53,915 bases of DNA. Source: Candidatus Binatia bacterium (GTDB lineage Bacteria > Desulfobacterota > Binatia > HRBIN30). Both the position numbers and the translations under genes were made by a program. The notes below the pieces were generated by a model. It was not told the DNA's origin, searched no databases, and saw nothing but the letters and a program-made list of their open reading frames with translations. The DNA lies in the NCBI GenBank assembly GCA_023150935.1, contig JAKLJW010000037.1:1-53915 (forward strand). The letters run 5' to 3'. This document shows, piece by piece, positions 27,395 to 36,900 of the stretch (the stretch's first letter is position 1; each line of letters opens with the position of its first letter).

Positions 27395-27625
27395 GTGAAC
27401 ATCTTCTTTCCGGTCATCGGAACGTTGATCGTGCGGAAGTTCGGGCAGGGGATAGCTCAACTCGTCCTGTGCCTGTTCGCTGGCATGCTGATTCTGACCG
27501 GCATCGGCGCCATCATCGGCATTCCGCTGGCGGTAGCGGTCTGGGTGTGGGCGATCGTAAGCGCCGCGACGGCAACGGAACAGCCGGTGCAGGTTGTGGT
27601 CGTACAGCGGGACGGCCGTGCGTGA
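27395..27625 (+). CDS. Small two-helix membrane protein
   Basis: A 76-residue protein from GTG 27395; an in-frame TTG at 27368 would run into the repeat. It has two hydrophobic segments (around NIFFPVIGTLIV and LVLCLFAGMLILTGIGAIIGIPLAVAVWVWAIV) joined by RKFGQGIAQ. The layout recalls small Pmp3/YqaE- or superinfection-immunity-like proteins, but no family signature is decisive. Confidence 0.45.
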   Translation: MNIFFPVIGTLIVRKFGQGIAQLVLCLFAGMLILTGIGAIIGIPLAVAVWVWAIVSAATATEQPVQVVVVQRDGRA

Positions 27626-27652
27626 ACTACCGGGCAGAGCGCCTTGGCGGGA

Positions 27653-27715
27653 CGCCTCCAGGATTTCCGCGCCGTCCTGTTCAACGCCCACGAGGTTGAG
27701 TACCTGGTGGTCGGC
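27653..27715 (+). pseudogene. Relic of a nucleotidyltransferase N-terminus
   Basis: One frame reads LQDFRAVLFNAHEVEYLVVG, the typical opening of AbiEii/DUF6036-type nucleotidyltransferases (DF..LL..LN...VEYLVVGGYA). Nothing recognisable follows the last Gly, and the HEPN gene begins about 45 bp later. Low-confidence relic. Confidence 0.35.
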
Positions 27716-27758
27716 TTGATCGCGGCGGGCTTTGCCTCGTGGTACAACCCCACTTGCA

Positions 27759-28163
27759 ATGACCGACCGCAGTGGCGACTGGCTGGCGCAGGCGCGGCGC
27801 GACCTTGAACAGGCGGAGGATTCGCGCCAGGCGGCGCGCCACGAATGGGCCTGCTTCGCGGCGCAACAGGCCGCCGAGAAGGCCGTCAAAGCTCTGCACC
27901 TCAGCCGCGACCAGGAGGCGTGGGGACACGTCGTCGCGAAGCTCCTGCACGAACTGCCGACCGATATCGCGCCGCCGACCGACCTGATCGACAAGGCCCA
28001 TGTGCTGGACGGGTTCTACATTCCCGCGCGCTACCCCAACGGCCATCCGGAAGGGGCGCCGGGCGACAACTACGGCGCCCTGCAGAGCGCCCAGGCGATC
28101 GAATATGCCCGTGAGATCGTTGCGTTCGTCGATTCTCACATGGCCCAACCGTGCCGCGGTTGA
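27759..28163 (+). CDS. HEPN-domain protein (HEPN/MNT module)
   Basis: A 134-residue HEPN protein: SGDWLAQARRDLEQAEDSRQAARHEWACFAAQQAAEKAVKAL is the diagnostic first helical hairpin, and FYIPARYPNGHPEGAPGDNYG and QAIEYAREIVAFV complete the fold. HEPN proteins are often RNases or, in this class, targets of the partner nucleotidyltransferase. It overlaps the MNT gene downstream, forming a two-gene toxin-antitoxin-type unit. Confidence 0.8.
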   Translation: MTDRSGDWLAQARRDLEQAEDSRQAARHEWACFAAQQAAEKAVKALHLSRDQEAWGHVVAKLLHELPTDIAPPTDLIDKAHVLDGFYIPARYPNGHPEGAPGDNYGALQSAQAIEYAREIVAFVDSHMAQPCRG

Positions 28164-28470
28164 GCGCGCCGTGCGGGACTGGGCCGCCGCGGCCGCGGCG
28201 GCGCACCCGGAAACCGTCCGCATTGGCTGCTTCGGCTCCTACGCCCGCGGCGACGCCGGTGTCGGTAGCGACGTCGACCTCATCGTCATCGTCGACCATA
28301 CCGGTGAGCCGTTCGCATCCCGCGCTCGCCACTGGGACGCTACGATGCTCCCCGTGCCCGCCGACGTGCTCGTGTACACGAGCGCGGAATGGGAGGCGAT
28401 CCGCTCCCGCCGGTTCGGGGCCACCGTCGGCCGGGAGGTGGTCTGGGTCTACGAACGCCGCAGCGGGTGA
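28111..28470 (+). CDS. MNT-type nucleotidyltransferase partner of HEPN
   Basis: A short nucleotidyltransferase with the Pol-beta-fold motif GCFGSYARGDAGVGSDVDLIVIV (GSx10DxD), intact for metal binding. The start is uncertain: no in-frame ATG lies near the expected N-terminus (LTWPNRAAVERAV), so GTG 28111 or a non-standard codon at 28132 is likely; I list the GTG. MNT proteins modify the HEPN partner with AMP residues in characterised systems. Overlap with the HEPN gene indicates coupling. Confidence 0.72.
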   Translation: MRSLRSSILTWPNRAAVERAVRDWAAAAAAAHPETVRIGCFGSYARGDAGVGSDVDLIVIVDHTGEPFASRARHWDATMLPVPADVLVYTSAEWEAIRSRRFGATVGREVVWVYERRSG

Positions 28471-28552
28471 GTCCCGCCCACCGTGACTTCGCGGTGTCAC
28501 GCGGGTCGGACCACGACAACCTGCGGTAATCCCTGGCTTTCGGTGATCAGAT

Positions 28553-28819
28553 CAGGCCGATTTCACGTCCATCGCGTCGTTTTCGAAGGCAAAACCGGGG
28601 CGCGGTGCGCCGCGGCCAGCCGCTCGACCTCGATGCGCAGCGCCTCCGCCAGCGCCGGCCGATCGCCGATGCCATAGCGCCGTCGCGACCGCTGGATCTC
28701 GTGTAGCCCGCGACCTCCCACTGCGCCGGATGGGCGACGGCCCCTGCCCGGACCATGTTCAGGTCGATCCACACCAGACACCGCCGCCACACCCGGCGGT
28801 CACGCGCGAACCGCGGCAA
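28553..28819 (-). pseudogene. C-terminal relic of a Y1/REP-type transposase
   Basis: On the minus strand one frame encodes WRRCLVWIDLNMVRAGAVAHPAQWEVAGY; the reading then shifts frame near 28730-28700 to HEIQRSRRRYGIGDRPALAEALRIEVERLAAAHRAPVLP. Joined, they match the C-terminal part of Y1-type transposases (Y/W-IDLNMVRAGVV.HP..W...GY.EIQ). The HUH region is missing. It belongs to a different subgroup from the intact RAYT at 25.4 kb. Confidence 0.6.
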
Positions 28820-29048
28820 GAACTGCCGGCTGCGACACCGATGCGTGAGGTGCCAGACTTAGCCGCCGAGGTAAGTGCGCGAAGCGCGCGGCATGGCGAC
28901 CCGCCCTTACCCGCTCGATTCCGAGGCAAACAACGAGTTCATGGGCCGGCATTTGCAACTGGAATAAGCAACTTGTCAAATGACTATCCTTACATGCAGA
29001 GGTCCGACCCGCGCGAGGAGTACAGTCGGAAGACGCGCGAGCTGAGGT

Positions 29049-29232
29049 TTCGAGACTTCGGCTGCCACTCCGTACTCGTACTCGTTCACGTACTCGTACA
29101 CGGCCACTTCCTCGTGGGCGTGCAATCGCCCGTGGTCCAATTTCATCGCCGCGTGGCCTCAGTCCGTGTACGAGTACGTGTACCGCTTCGCTGAGTACGT
29201 GTACGGAGTGGAAGCCGAACTCCTCGATCGTG
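29049..29232. repeat. Long imperfect inverted repeat rich in GTAC
   Basis: The left arm (29049-29103) and right arm (29164-29232) are complementary. CACGTACTCGTACACGG (29087-29103) matches exactly the reverse complement of 29164-29180, and CTCCGTAC pairs with GTACGGAG (29201-29208). Outside this, the CTTCGGCTGCCACT side pairs imperfectly with AGTGGAAGCCGAA. No gene is seen between 28820 and 29451. Confidence 0.6.
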
Positions 29233-29451
29233 ATCTCGCCGGCCGAAGTGAAGGAATAGGCGAATGAACCGGCTTGGAACGGGCTTCCTGCTGCGCTTAG
29301 CGTGGCATTTTCGGGGACAGAAATGCGGCTTCACGCCAACGGGCACCGATCGCCACAGGGAGGTGGGTGACCGCTGGGCCCGCGGTTGGGCCTTCCCCCG
29401 TGGGACGAGCGTCGCTGGCTTGCCTGTCGGATATGGCGACAGCGGGAGCCG

Positions 29452-29973
29452 TTACTCGCCGCCGGCGAGCAGAATGCGCTCGATCAACTGGGGGTGATAC
29501 CACGTGCCGGCGCCGACGATGTGCTCGATCACTGGGCGGAGCCGGGGGAGCAGGCCGCGCTCCTTTGCCAGCAGCAACAGGCCCAGGCTTCCGGTGACGG
29601 AGAGACCCGCGACCAAGGCGGCCTGGCGGGCCTTGGTTTCGTCGACGCAGACGCGGGGGATGCCCTGCTCGAGGGCCAGCTGGATGACGGCTGCTTCCGC
29701 GTCGTCCATGGTCGCGCGTGCGACCGGGTCGAGGGGACGGCCGAGGTTGACGACCAGCAGCCAGGTTGGCCGAATCGGTGCCGGGCCGGTCTGCGCCCCT
29801 GTGTCCAACTCGGCGCGCACCTGCGGCGGACAGACGATTTCGAAGCCCAGCCCCGCGGCGACGTCGAGCACGCCGCCGCGGGCAAGGTCTGGTGGCCGGT
29901 TGGCTGGCATGTAGTTCCGCTCACGGAAGCCGTCTGCGGTGCCGGCCTGGTGTTCGTTGGGCGCCGCGCTCAT
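29452..29973 (-). CDS. DUF3368/PIN-like protein, probably N-terminally truncated
   Basis: A 173-residue frame whose C-terminal half matches DUF3368: a DDAEAAVIQLALEQ helix, VCVDETKARQAA, GLSVTGSLGLLLLAKERGLL and a final HPQLIERILLAGGE. These proteins resemble PIN/VapC toxins. The usual first strand with an invariant Asp (as in VVDAGPLI) is not recognisable; the first 35 residues look unrelated. ATG 29973 overlaps the stop of the hydrolase gene in an ATGA arrangement; ATG 29910 is an alternative start. No antitoxin gene is adjacent, so it may be a non-functional remnant. Confidence 0.5.
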   Translation of the reverse strand: MSAAPNEHQAGTADGFRERNYMPANRPPDLARGGVLDVAAGLGFEIVCPPQVRAELDTGAQTGPAPIRPTWLLVVNLGRPLDPVARATMDDAEAAVIQLALEQGIPRVCVDETKARQAALVAGLSVTGSLGLLLLAKERGLLPRLRPVIEHIVGAGTWYHPQLIERILLAGGE

Positions 29974-31871
29974 TTCCGCTCCAGGTGCTCGTACAGGATC
30001 CGCCTCACCTCTTCGATGGTCTGCGGGGTCCCTTGCGTCGAATGCCCCGACCGTACGATCAGCTCGGAGGCGACACCGTCGATGTGCGCGCTCGAATACG
30101 CGACCACGCCGTCGTCGCCGTCCTCCGGCGGTCCGTCGCCCTGTACGGCGACGATCGAATGCGCCGTCACGCCGGGGGCGATCGGGAGAGGCGCGAGGGT
30201 CTGGATGAACGGCTGCGCCCCGTCCATGTTGTCGATCGCCGTCGGCACGCCTACGGCGGTCCGCGCTGCACCGCTCGGGTTGAGCTTGACCACTTCGACG
30301 CCCACCTTCGTCAGCGTCGCCGGGAAGCTCACCAGCCGGCGCGCGACTTTGCCAAGCACGTTCTCGGCCAGGAAGCTGCCGCGGTGCGGCGTGGCAATGA
30401 AAACCACCTCGGTCACGAACGGCAGCGGCTCGACGAACATGCTACGGCGCAACAGGTCCTTCGTTTCCGGAGAGAGATCCGCTCGTTCGAAGGGTACATC
30501 GATGCTCGCATCCCAGAAACGCGTGCCGCTGCTCACGACCGTCATCTTGGTGAGCAACCCACCCTGGCTGTGCCCGATGAGCACCATCCGGCGGAGCGCC
30601 GGGTCCGAGCCGGTGGGATCCATCGTGGCAACGACGCGCTGCAGCGCTTCGCGCAGGCGCATGGCCGAGTACGGCACGGGGTTGCCGGTGTTGTAGAGGA
30701 AGAACCAGAATTGGTAGCGTTGCCCGAGGACCGGGTCGTTCATCAGCTCGTTGGCCATCTCGGCCCAGCGCACGGGGCTCGACGCTGTGCCATGCACGAA
30801 CACCACGGGAATGCGGCCGCGGCGGTACGGGTACAGCAGGAACAAATTGTCTTCGCGCTCGACGAAACTGAAATCGCCGCGCCGAAAACCCGCGATCTCG
30901 AAGTCCCACGCGGGCGAGTCTTCGAGCTGGTACGCGAGCGCCGCCGTCCGTTCGGATTCCAACGGGACGGTTAGGGTGCCGACCTGGACCGTGGCCGTTC
31001 GATCGGGGTCGAACAGGTGGATGGTACCGTGCAACGTGCCCTCGCTCATGCCGCGCCGTGGGTCGTCGAACCGGAGCAACGCGGTGACGGGGACCTTGAC
31101 ATGCGGCCCCAGCCAGGGATCCGCGGGTCCGTCACCCTTCGATACCGAGGCGGCGAGGGGTGCGCCAATGCCCCGGTTGCGGTAGCGGTTCCGCAGGCCG
31201 CGGACCCGGAAATCGGCCAGCGAGGTGAGCTGCACGAGCTGATAGCCTCCAAATTCGAAACCGGATGGATCCACGTCAATCTGCAAGACGCCGTAGGGCA
31301 GGGCCACGGGGCGTGCGCTCAGGTCGACCGTGTTGTCGTTACCACTGGTCAGGCCCTCGGCGACGCTGCGATTGTACAGGTCCATGGCTGTTCGCAGCCG
31401 CGGATCGTAGCCGCTCGGGCGGGCGGCGGGGTCCACCGGGAACAGGAAGGCCCAGGCGTACGCCGCGGCGGCGAGGTAGTACGGCTGACCACCGCCATGC
31501 TGGGCGAAAGCGTAGGACAACTCGGCCAGCGCGAACAGGCGGTCGGACTCGTCCGCCTGCCCCAGACCCGAGTGCAGTGTGGCGATCGTCCCGGCCGGAT
31601 CGTCCCGGTACTTTTCGGAGAGGTTGAGCCGGTAGAGGAACTCCTGCGCCGGCGCCCCCGGCTCTCCGGTCGTCAGCACGCTGGCGGTCAGTTGTCGATT
31701 CGCCTCCTCCGACGGAAGCCGTCTTACACCGATCGGCGTCGCGCAGCCGGCGACCAGCACCGTCGTCCCGACGGCGACCACGGCCGCCAGCACCTGGGCT
31801 CGCGTCGCGCCGCCAACGTGGACCGACGCGCTCACGTCGACGCCACTCGTGATGCAATCGCGCCTGGGCAT
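29970..31871 (-). CDS. Large lipoprotein alpha/beta hydrolase (lipase/esterase-like)
   Basis: A 633-residue protein. The signal peptide ends in VLVAGC (lipobox). An N-terminal domain of about 300 residues with alpha-helical and beta-rich parts is of unknown type. The hydrolase core follows: IPVVFVHGTASSPVRWAEM carries the oxyanion-hole HG, RMVLIGHSQGGLLTKM the nucleophile Ser 435, and VVFIATPHRGS is typical of the family. A late His (SGHSTQGTPQTIEEV) could complete the triad. It is probably an outer-membrane-attached lipase or esterase. ATG 31871 is chosen because GGAAGGGA lies five bases upstream. IS-end sequence starts about 75 bp upstream. Confidence 0.8.
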   Translation of the reverse strand: MPRRDCITSGVDVSASVHVGGATRAQVLAAVVAVGTTVLVAGCATPIGVRRLPSEEANRQLTASVLTTGEPGAPAQEFLYRLNLSEKYRDDPAGTIATLHSGLGQADESDRLFALAELSYAFAQHGGGQPYYLAAAAYAWAFLFPVDPAARPSGYDPRLRTAMDLYNRSVAEGLTSGNDNTVDLSARPVALPYGVLQIDVDPSGFEFGGYQLVQLTSLADFRVRGLRNRYRNRGIGAPLAASVSKGDGPADPWLGPHVKVPVTALLRFDDPRRGMSEGTLHGTIHLFDPDRTATVQVGTLTVPLESERTAALAYQLEDSPAWDFEIAGFRRGDFSFVEREDNLFLLYPYRRGRIPVVFVHGTASSPVRWAEMANELMNDPVLGQRYQFWFFLYNTGNPVPYSAMRLREALQRVVATMDPTGSDPALRRMVLIGHSQGGLLTKMTVVSSGTRFWDASIDVPFERADLSPETKDLLRRSMFVEPLPFVTEVVFIATPHRGSFLAENVLGKVARRLVSFPATLTKVGVEVVKLNPSGAARTAVGVPTAIDNMDGAQPFIQTLAPLPIAPGVTAHSIVAVQGDGPPEDGDDGVVAYSSAHIDGVASELIVRSGHSTQGTPQTIEEVRRILYEHLERK

Positions 31872-31944
31872 AAAGTCCCTTCCGATCTCAACGGAGACCA
31901 TTGTTCTCAGGCTGCATCCGGCCGCGCGGTCCTGCAAGTACGGT

Positions 31945-32915
31945 CCTAGCCCAACTTCCACAGTTCGAGGGGTAGGATGCAGGTAAATCAAGGACTTACT
32001 CCGGAAGGTCGGCACTACATTTGGCGCATCGGCAGGGGTGGCTGGAGGCGTTCGGGGAGGGTCAGTCCAAGACGGTCGAGCAACGCCGCTTGCGCCTAGT
32101 CGGGTCGCACCACGCAGCGCAGGCGGATCTCGCGCTGGGCGTCCTCGCTCAAGGGAAGCACGACATCGGTGCTCTGAATGCGGTTGAGTTCTTCGAGAAT
32201 GCTGCGCGGACTGTTGCCGAGGCCCGCCAGGCTCTGCCACTTCTCGATCGTCTTCCAGAGCACGTAGGCGAGGAAGCAGACCAGGACGTGCGCTTCGATC
32301 CGCGACGCCTTCTGATGCCAGATCGGACGAATCGCCAGATCGCTCTTGCGAATGCGGAAGGCGGCCTCGGCCTCGGTCAGCTGCACGTAGGCGGTCCACA
32401 GGGCTTCGGGGGGCCAGTCGGCGATATTGGTGCGCAGGATGTCGGTGCCTTCGCTGTACTGCGCCCACTCTTCCCACTGCTTGCGCACACGCCACTGCAG
32501 CCGCACGCCGGCCGCCGCGTGTGGGTCGTCCACAATCTCGATCGGGTACCGGCCCGCGGCGCGCGCGTTACGTTCCAGCAGCCGACCGATCTGGCGTTCC
32601 AGCGTGCGCGCCTCCGGGCGCCGACGGCTTTTCTCGATGCGCCGCCCCCTCCTGGCCAGGGCGTCTTCGATGCGCTGGCAGAAGCGCTCGTGCATCGCCT
32701 TCTCCTTGGTGGCGCGCTCCGTCGAGCGACACAGCAGGAAGGTCTCGTTGCCGTCAGGCCCGGCGCAGATCTTCACCTCGACACCGTCGCGCACCTGCTG
32801 CCAGTTCCCGGTGTCGGCTCGCAAGAAGATACGGGCGAGCCGGTCTGCGATCTCCTTCGCCACGGCGAAAAGGTTCGTCAGCCCGCCGGATCCATGTCTT
32901 TCCCTTTGCGAGTTG
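31945..32915 (-). mobile_element. Truncated insertion sequence, left copy (IS1634/IS4-like)
   Basis: The stretch contains the 3' half of a transposase on the minus strand and the following terminal region to about 31945. The final 150 bp (31945-32095) recur in inverted orientation at 41010-41193, including the shared block around TAGTGCCGAC and AAGTCCTTGATTTACCTGC. The 5' part of the element is missing; the DUF4105 gene ends only about ten bases away. It therefore marks a rearrangement junction. Confidence 0.75.
32015..32915 (-). pseudogene. Transposase 3' half with an internal stop (IS1634/IS4-like)
   Basis: The frame reads from [23 protein letters not shown], through the conserved DDE-transposase region [46 protein letters not shown] and [17 protein letters not shown], to a TAG at 32096-32098. 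Beyond it the same frame continues AQAALLDRLGLTLPERLQPPLP and stops at 32015, and the second copy at 41 kb reads RAQAASLDRLG there, so the TAG is probably a nonsense mutation. About half of a 500-residue transposase is absent. Family assignment rests on the [13 protein letters not shown]...RPI.H segment. Confidence 0.7.
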
Positions 32916-32924
32916 TTCGTGCGC

Positions 32925-33944
32925 TCACTCGACGGCCTCGCTGGGCGCCGGCTTCGGCAGGCCGACGCGGATTCGCTGGGAGAAATCCGGCGCCGCGGCG
33001 GCGGCCTGCGCGGCCCCGTTTATGTGCGAGCGCCGCTTCAGCTCCTCGAAGGGCAGGCGCGTGTCCAATCGCCCGTGCTCGTACGAATACAGCGGGGCGT
33101 AGCCGCTGAGCAGAATCTTCCACGAGTATTGTCGCTTGCCGGGGTTCACCCGGCTGTGCATGAGCACGTTGGTCGTACAGTTCGTCGTCAACGTGTTGTA
33201 GAAGACCGGCCGATCCCTGAGTGCGTTTATCTCGCGCAAGTAGCTCAGGAAAACCCGGCGCACGTCCGCCGGCGGCGCGTTCGTGCGGAAGAGGTAGACG
33301 TCCTCGGGCGGGTCCTTGCGGTAGTTGCTCCGCAACCCGATCAAGTCCCGCTCGTCACCGACGATGTAGGTCAGCTCGTACTGCCGGAAGAAGCCCTTCA
33401 GCGTGTCATAGGACTCGCTGCGTTCCTTGCGGGTTTCGATCGACATCGTCACGAAGTCGCGGTCCGCGAAACCAAAGCTCAGCATGATGTGCGCGATGGC
33501 GTCGCCCATCCAGTAGACGGCGATCAGGTCGGCCGAGTCCAACTGCCGCAGGTCGTACGTCTTGTCGTAGTAGCGCGGCGTGTAGTCGGTCTCGGTCCGG
33601 TAGTCGAAGTTGCGGACGTTGTGGAGCGTCACCAGGTCACCGGCGAAGGTGGCGTACGGCAGGACCGCCACGTCGGGTTGCCAGTCGCGTTCGTTGGAGG
33701 GTTGCACGCCCTGCCAGCGGACCAGGGAGACCACGAAGGCCGCCACAAACACGGCCAGGGGCCACCACCGCAGACGCGGCAAGACGAATGACCCGGCGGC
33801 GAGGACGCCCACGGCCACGATGACGAGCGCCCAGCGGGCCGATTGTAGGGGCCCCAGGTACAGTGCCGCCGCCGCCCATGCGGTGAGGCCGAGAATCGCC
33901 AGTGCGAGCACCGCGCGGCCCCCCACTTTCAGCGCAGCTCTCAT
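32925..33944 (-). CDS. DUF4105 (Lnb N-terminal-like) membrane protein
   Basis: A 339-residue protein. Two or three N-terminal hydrophobic helices (about residues 9-30, 35-55, 60-75) are followed by the DUF4105 domain with [35 protein letters not shown], and the conserved [14 protein letters not shown] motif whose Cys could be catalytic. DUF4105 resembles NlpC/P60-type cysteine peptidases; function is unproved. It is the last gene of the efflux operon, 23 bp after the RND pump. ATG 33944 starts just before the first helix. Confidence 0.78.
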   Translation of the reverse strand: MRAALKVGGRAVLALAILGLTAWAAAALYLGPLQSARWALVIVAVGVLAAGSFVLPRLRWWPLAVFVAAFVVSLVRWQGVQPSNERDWQPDVAVLPYATFAGDLVTLHNVRNFDYRTETDYTPRYYDKTYDLRQLDSADLIAVYWMGDAIAHIMLSFGFADRDFVTMSIETRKERSESYDTLKGFFRQYELTYIVGDERDLIGLRSNYRKDPPEDVYLFRTNAPPADVRRVFLSYLREINALRDRPVFYNTLTTNCTTNVLMHSRVNPGKRQYSWKILLSGYAPLYSYEHGRLDTRLPFEELKRRSHINGAAQAAAAAPDFSQRIRVGLPKPAPSEAVE

Positions 33945-33967
33945 CGGGAGGACCCTCGCCCGCACAA

Positions 33968-36900
33968 TCAGTTCGCTCGCGGCCCGGCCGACGAGGATGC
34001 GCTGGTCGCCTCGGGCCGTGGCGGCGGCGCGGTGGCGGCCCGCCGCTCCCCGAGGCCCCGGATGACCACGTAGAACACCGGGGTCAGGAGGAGCCCGAAC
34101 GCGGTCACGCCGAGCATGCCGCTGAACACGGCCACCCCGAGCGATCGGCGCATTTCCGAACCCGCACCCGCGCCGAGCACCAGCGGCAGCACGCCCAGGG
34201 CGAAGGCGAACGAGGTCATAAGAATCGGCCGCAATCGCACCTTGCTGGCCTCGATGGCCGCCGCGAAGCGATCGCGCCCCTCGTCCTGTTTCGCCTTGGC
34301 GAACTCGACGACGAGGATCGCGTTCTTGGCGGCGAGACCGATCAACACGACGAACCCGACCTGCGCAAAGATGTTGACGTCCATCTTGGCGAGAATGATG
34401 CCGACGATTGCCGCCAACAGGCACATGGGGACAATCAGGATGATCGCCATCGGCAGGCTCCAGCTCTCGTATTGACCGCAGAGCACCAGGAACACCAGCA
34501 GCGTCCCGAGCCCGAACACCAGCGGCGCGGTGTTGCCCGCCAGGATCTGCTGCAACGTCAGCTCGGTCCATTCGAATCCCATGCCGCGCGGCAGCTCCTG
34601 GTTGGCGACCTCCTCCATCAGCGCGATGGCCTCTCCGGAGCTGGTGCCCGGCGCGGGGCTGCCGTTCACTTCGGCCGACGGGAACATGTTGTAGCGATTG
34701 ACGAGGACGGGCCCCGTGGTGTCCCGCACTTGGACCAACGTCGCGAGCGGGACCATGTCGCCCTGCGCGTTTCGCACCTTCAGTTTGCCGATGTCCTCCG
34801 GACGGATGCGGTAGACCGAGTCGGCCTGCGCGTTCACCTGCCAGTTGCGGCCGAAGCGCGTGAAGTCGTTGACGTAGGCCGAGCCCAGGTAGACCTGCAT
34901 CGTGCTGAACACGTCATCGAGACTGACGCCGAGCGACTTTGCCTTGACGCGGTCCACATCGACGTACAGCTGCGGTTGCTTGGCGCGAAAGCTGCTGAAC
35001 AACCCGACGAGACCGGGCTGGGCATTGCCCTTCTCGACGACGTTGCCGACCGCCGCCTGCAAGGCGACCGGGCCGGAATCGGACCGGTCCTGGATCTGCA
35101 TCTTGAACCCACCGGTCGTTCCCAGCCCTTCCACCGGGGGCGCCCCGAACGCCACCACCTGCGCCTCCAGAACCGTGCGGAAGCGCTGGCGCAGCTCGGC
35201 AAGAATCACCGCCGCGGTCCGCTGCTCCGGAATACGTTCCTCGAATGGGTCGAGGATGACGTACATGCCGCCGACGTTGGAAATGTTGTTTCCGGTCAGG
35301 ATCGAGTAGCCGGGCAACGTCATTGTATGCCGCACCCCCGGCGTGCTGTGGGCGATCGCGTCGACCTTCGCCATCACCGCCTCGGTGCGCTCGAGGCTCG
35401 CGCCGTCGGGGAGCTGTGCGTTCACCACCACGTAGCCCTTGTCCTGCTCCGGAATGAAGCCGGTGGGTACCGTCGTGAAGCCCAGGTAGGTCAGTAGCAG
35501 CAGGCCGCCATAGACGACGAGAACGACGGCGGTGATGCGCAGCCCGCTCTGCACCAAACGTCCGTAGCCGGCCGTGATGCGGTCGAAGACCCGGTTGAAG
35601 CCCCGAAAGAAGCTGCCGAGCGCCCGGTTGATCGCCGGGGCGGCGGCCCAGCCGAGCCCGCTCCCCGCCGCGAAAACCGCCAGGCGGAGGCTCCAGAGGG
35701 CCGTCGAACTCGTGGCGTGCTCGGCGCCCTCACCGCTGACGTGTCCCGGCAAGGTCACCCCGAACAGCTGGGCCAGGGCCGGCGTCGCCCAGGAGTACAC
35801 GACGAACCCGACGATGAGCACGATCGCGACTGGTGGCAGCGCCTCGCCCTCGTCGTGATGGTCGCCGGTGTGCGCCCGCAGCAACTGTGGCGCCCGGGCC
35901 GGTGCCATCGTCAAGGCGTTGATGGCAGAGATCATCATCGAGGTCGCGATGGTTAGCGCGAACTGGCGGTAGAACTGGCCGCTGATGCCGGGGATAAAGG
36001 CGGCGGGCAGGAACACGGAGCTCAGCACCAGCGTGATCGCGATGACCGGGCCGGTGATCTCGTCGACCGCTTTGACCGTGGCCTCCTTCGGCGACAGGCC
36101 CATCGCCATCCAGCGCTCGACGTTCTCGACGACGACGATGGCATCGTCGACGACGATCCCGATGGCCACGACGAGACCGAGCAGCGACACGTTGTTCAGC
36201 GAAAACCCCAGCGCGGCCATCACTGCGAAGGTCCCGATCAAAGACACCGGGACGTCGATCATCGGCATCAGGGTCGCACGCCAGTCCTGCAGGAAGACCA
36301 GCACGACGATGAACACCAGGACGAACGCTTCGAACAGGGTCTTGTACACCTCGTGTACCGACTCGCTGACGAACACCGTCGTGTCGTAGACGACGCGATA
36401 CTCGACGCCCCCCGGGAAGCGCGCCTTCTGCCGTTCCATCTCCGCCCGCACCCCTTCGGCGGTGGCCAGGGCGTTCGACCCGGGAAGTTGGAATACCGCG
36501 AGGGTCACCGCGGGCACGCCGTCGAGGTAGCTGTTAACGTCCGCATTCTTGGCCGCCAGCTCGACGCGGCCGATGTCGCGGACACGCGTCAGCTGCCCGC
36601 GCTCGCCCGTCTTGACGATGATCTCGGCGAATTCCTCCGGCTCGAGGAGCCGGCCGAGCGTGTTGATCGGGTACTGAAAGCTGAGGCCCTGCGGCACCGG
36701 CGGCTGCCCGATCCGGCCGGCCGCCACCTGGACGTTTTGCTCCTTGAGGGCTTGCACGACGTCGTTGGCGGTCATGTTGAGTGAGGCCAGGCGCTCCGGG
36801 TCGAGCCAGATACGCATGCTGTAGTCGCGCGCGCCGAGCGTGACCACGTCGCCGACCCCGGGCAACCGCGCCAAAGCATCCTTCACCTGGATGGTGGCGT

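Noticed and set aside
27298..27699. 133-residue reading frame starting in repeat copy A
   Set aside because: It crosses the repeat and the small membrane-protein gene in a different frame and lacks recognisable features.
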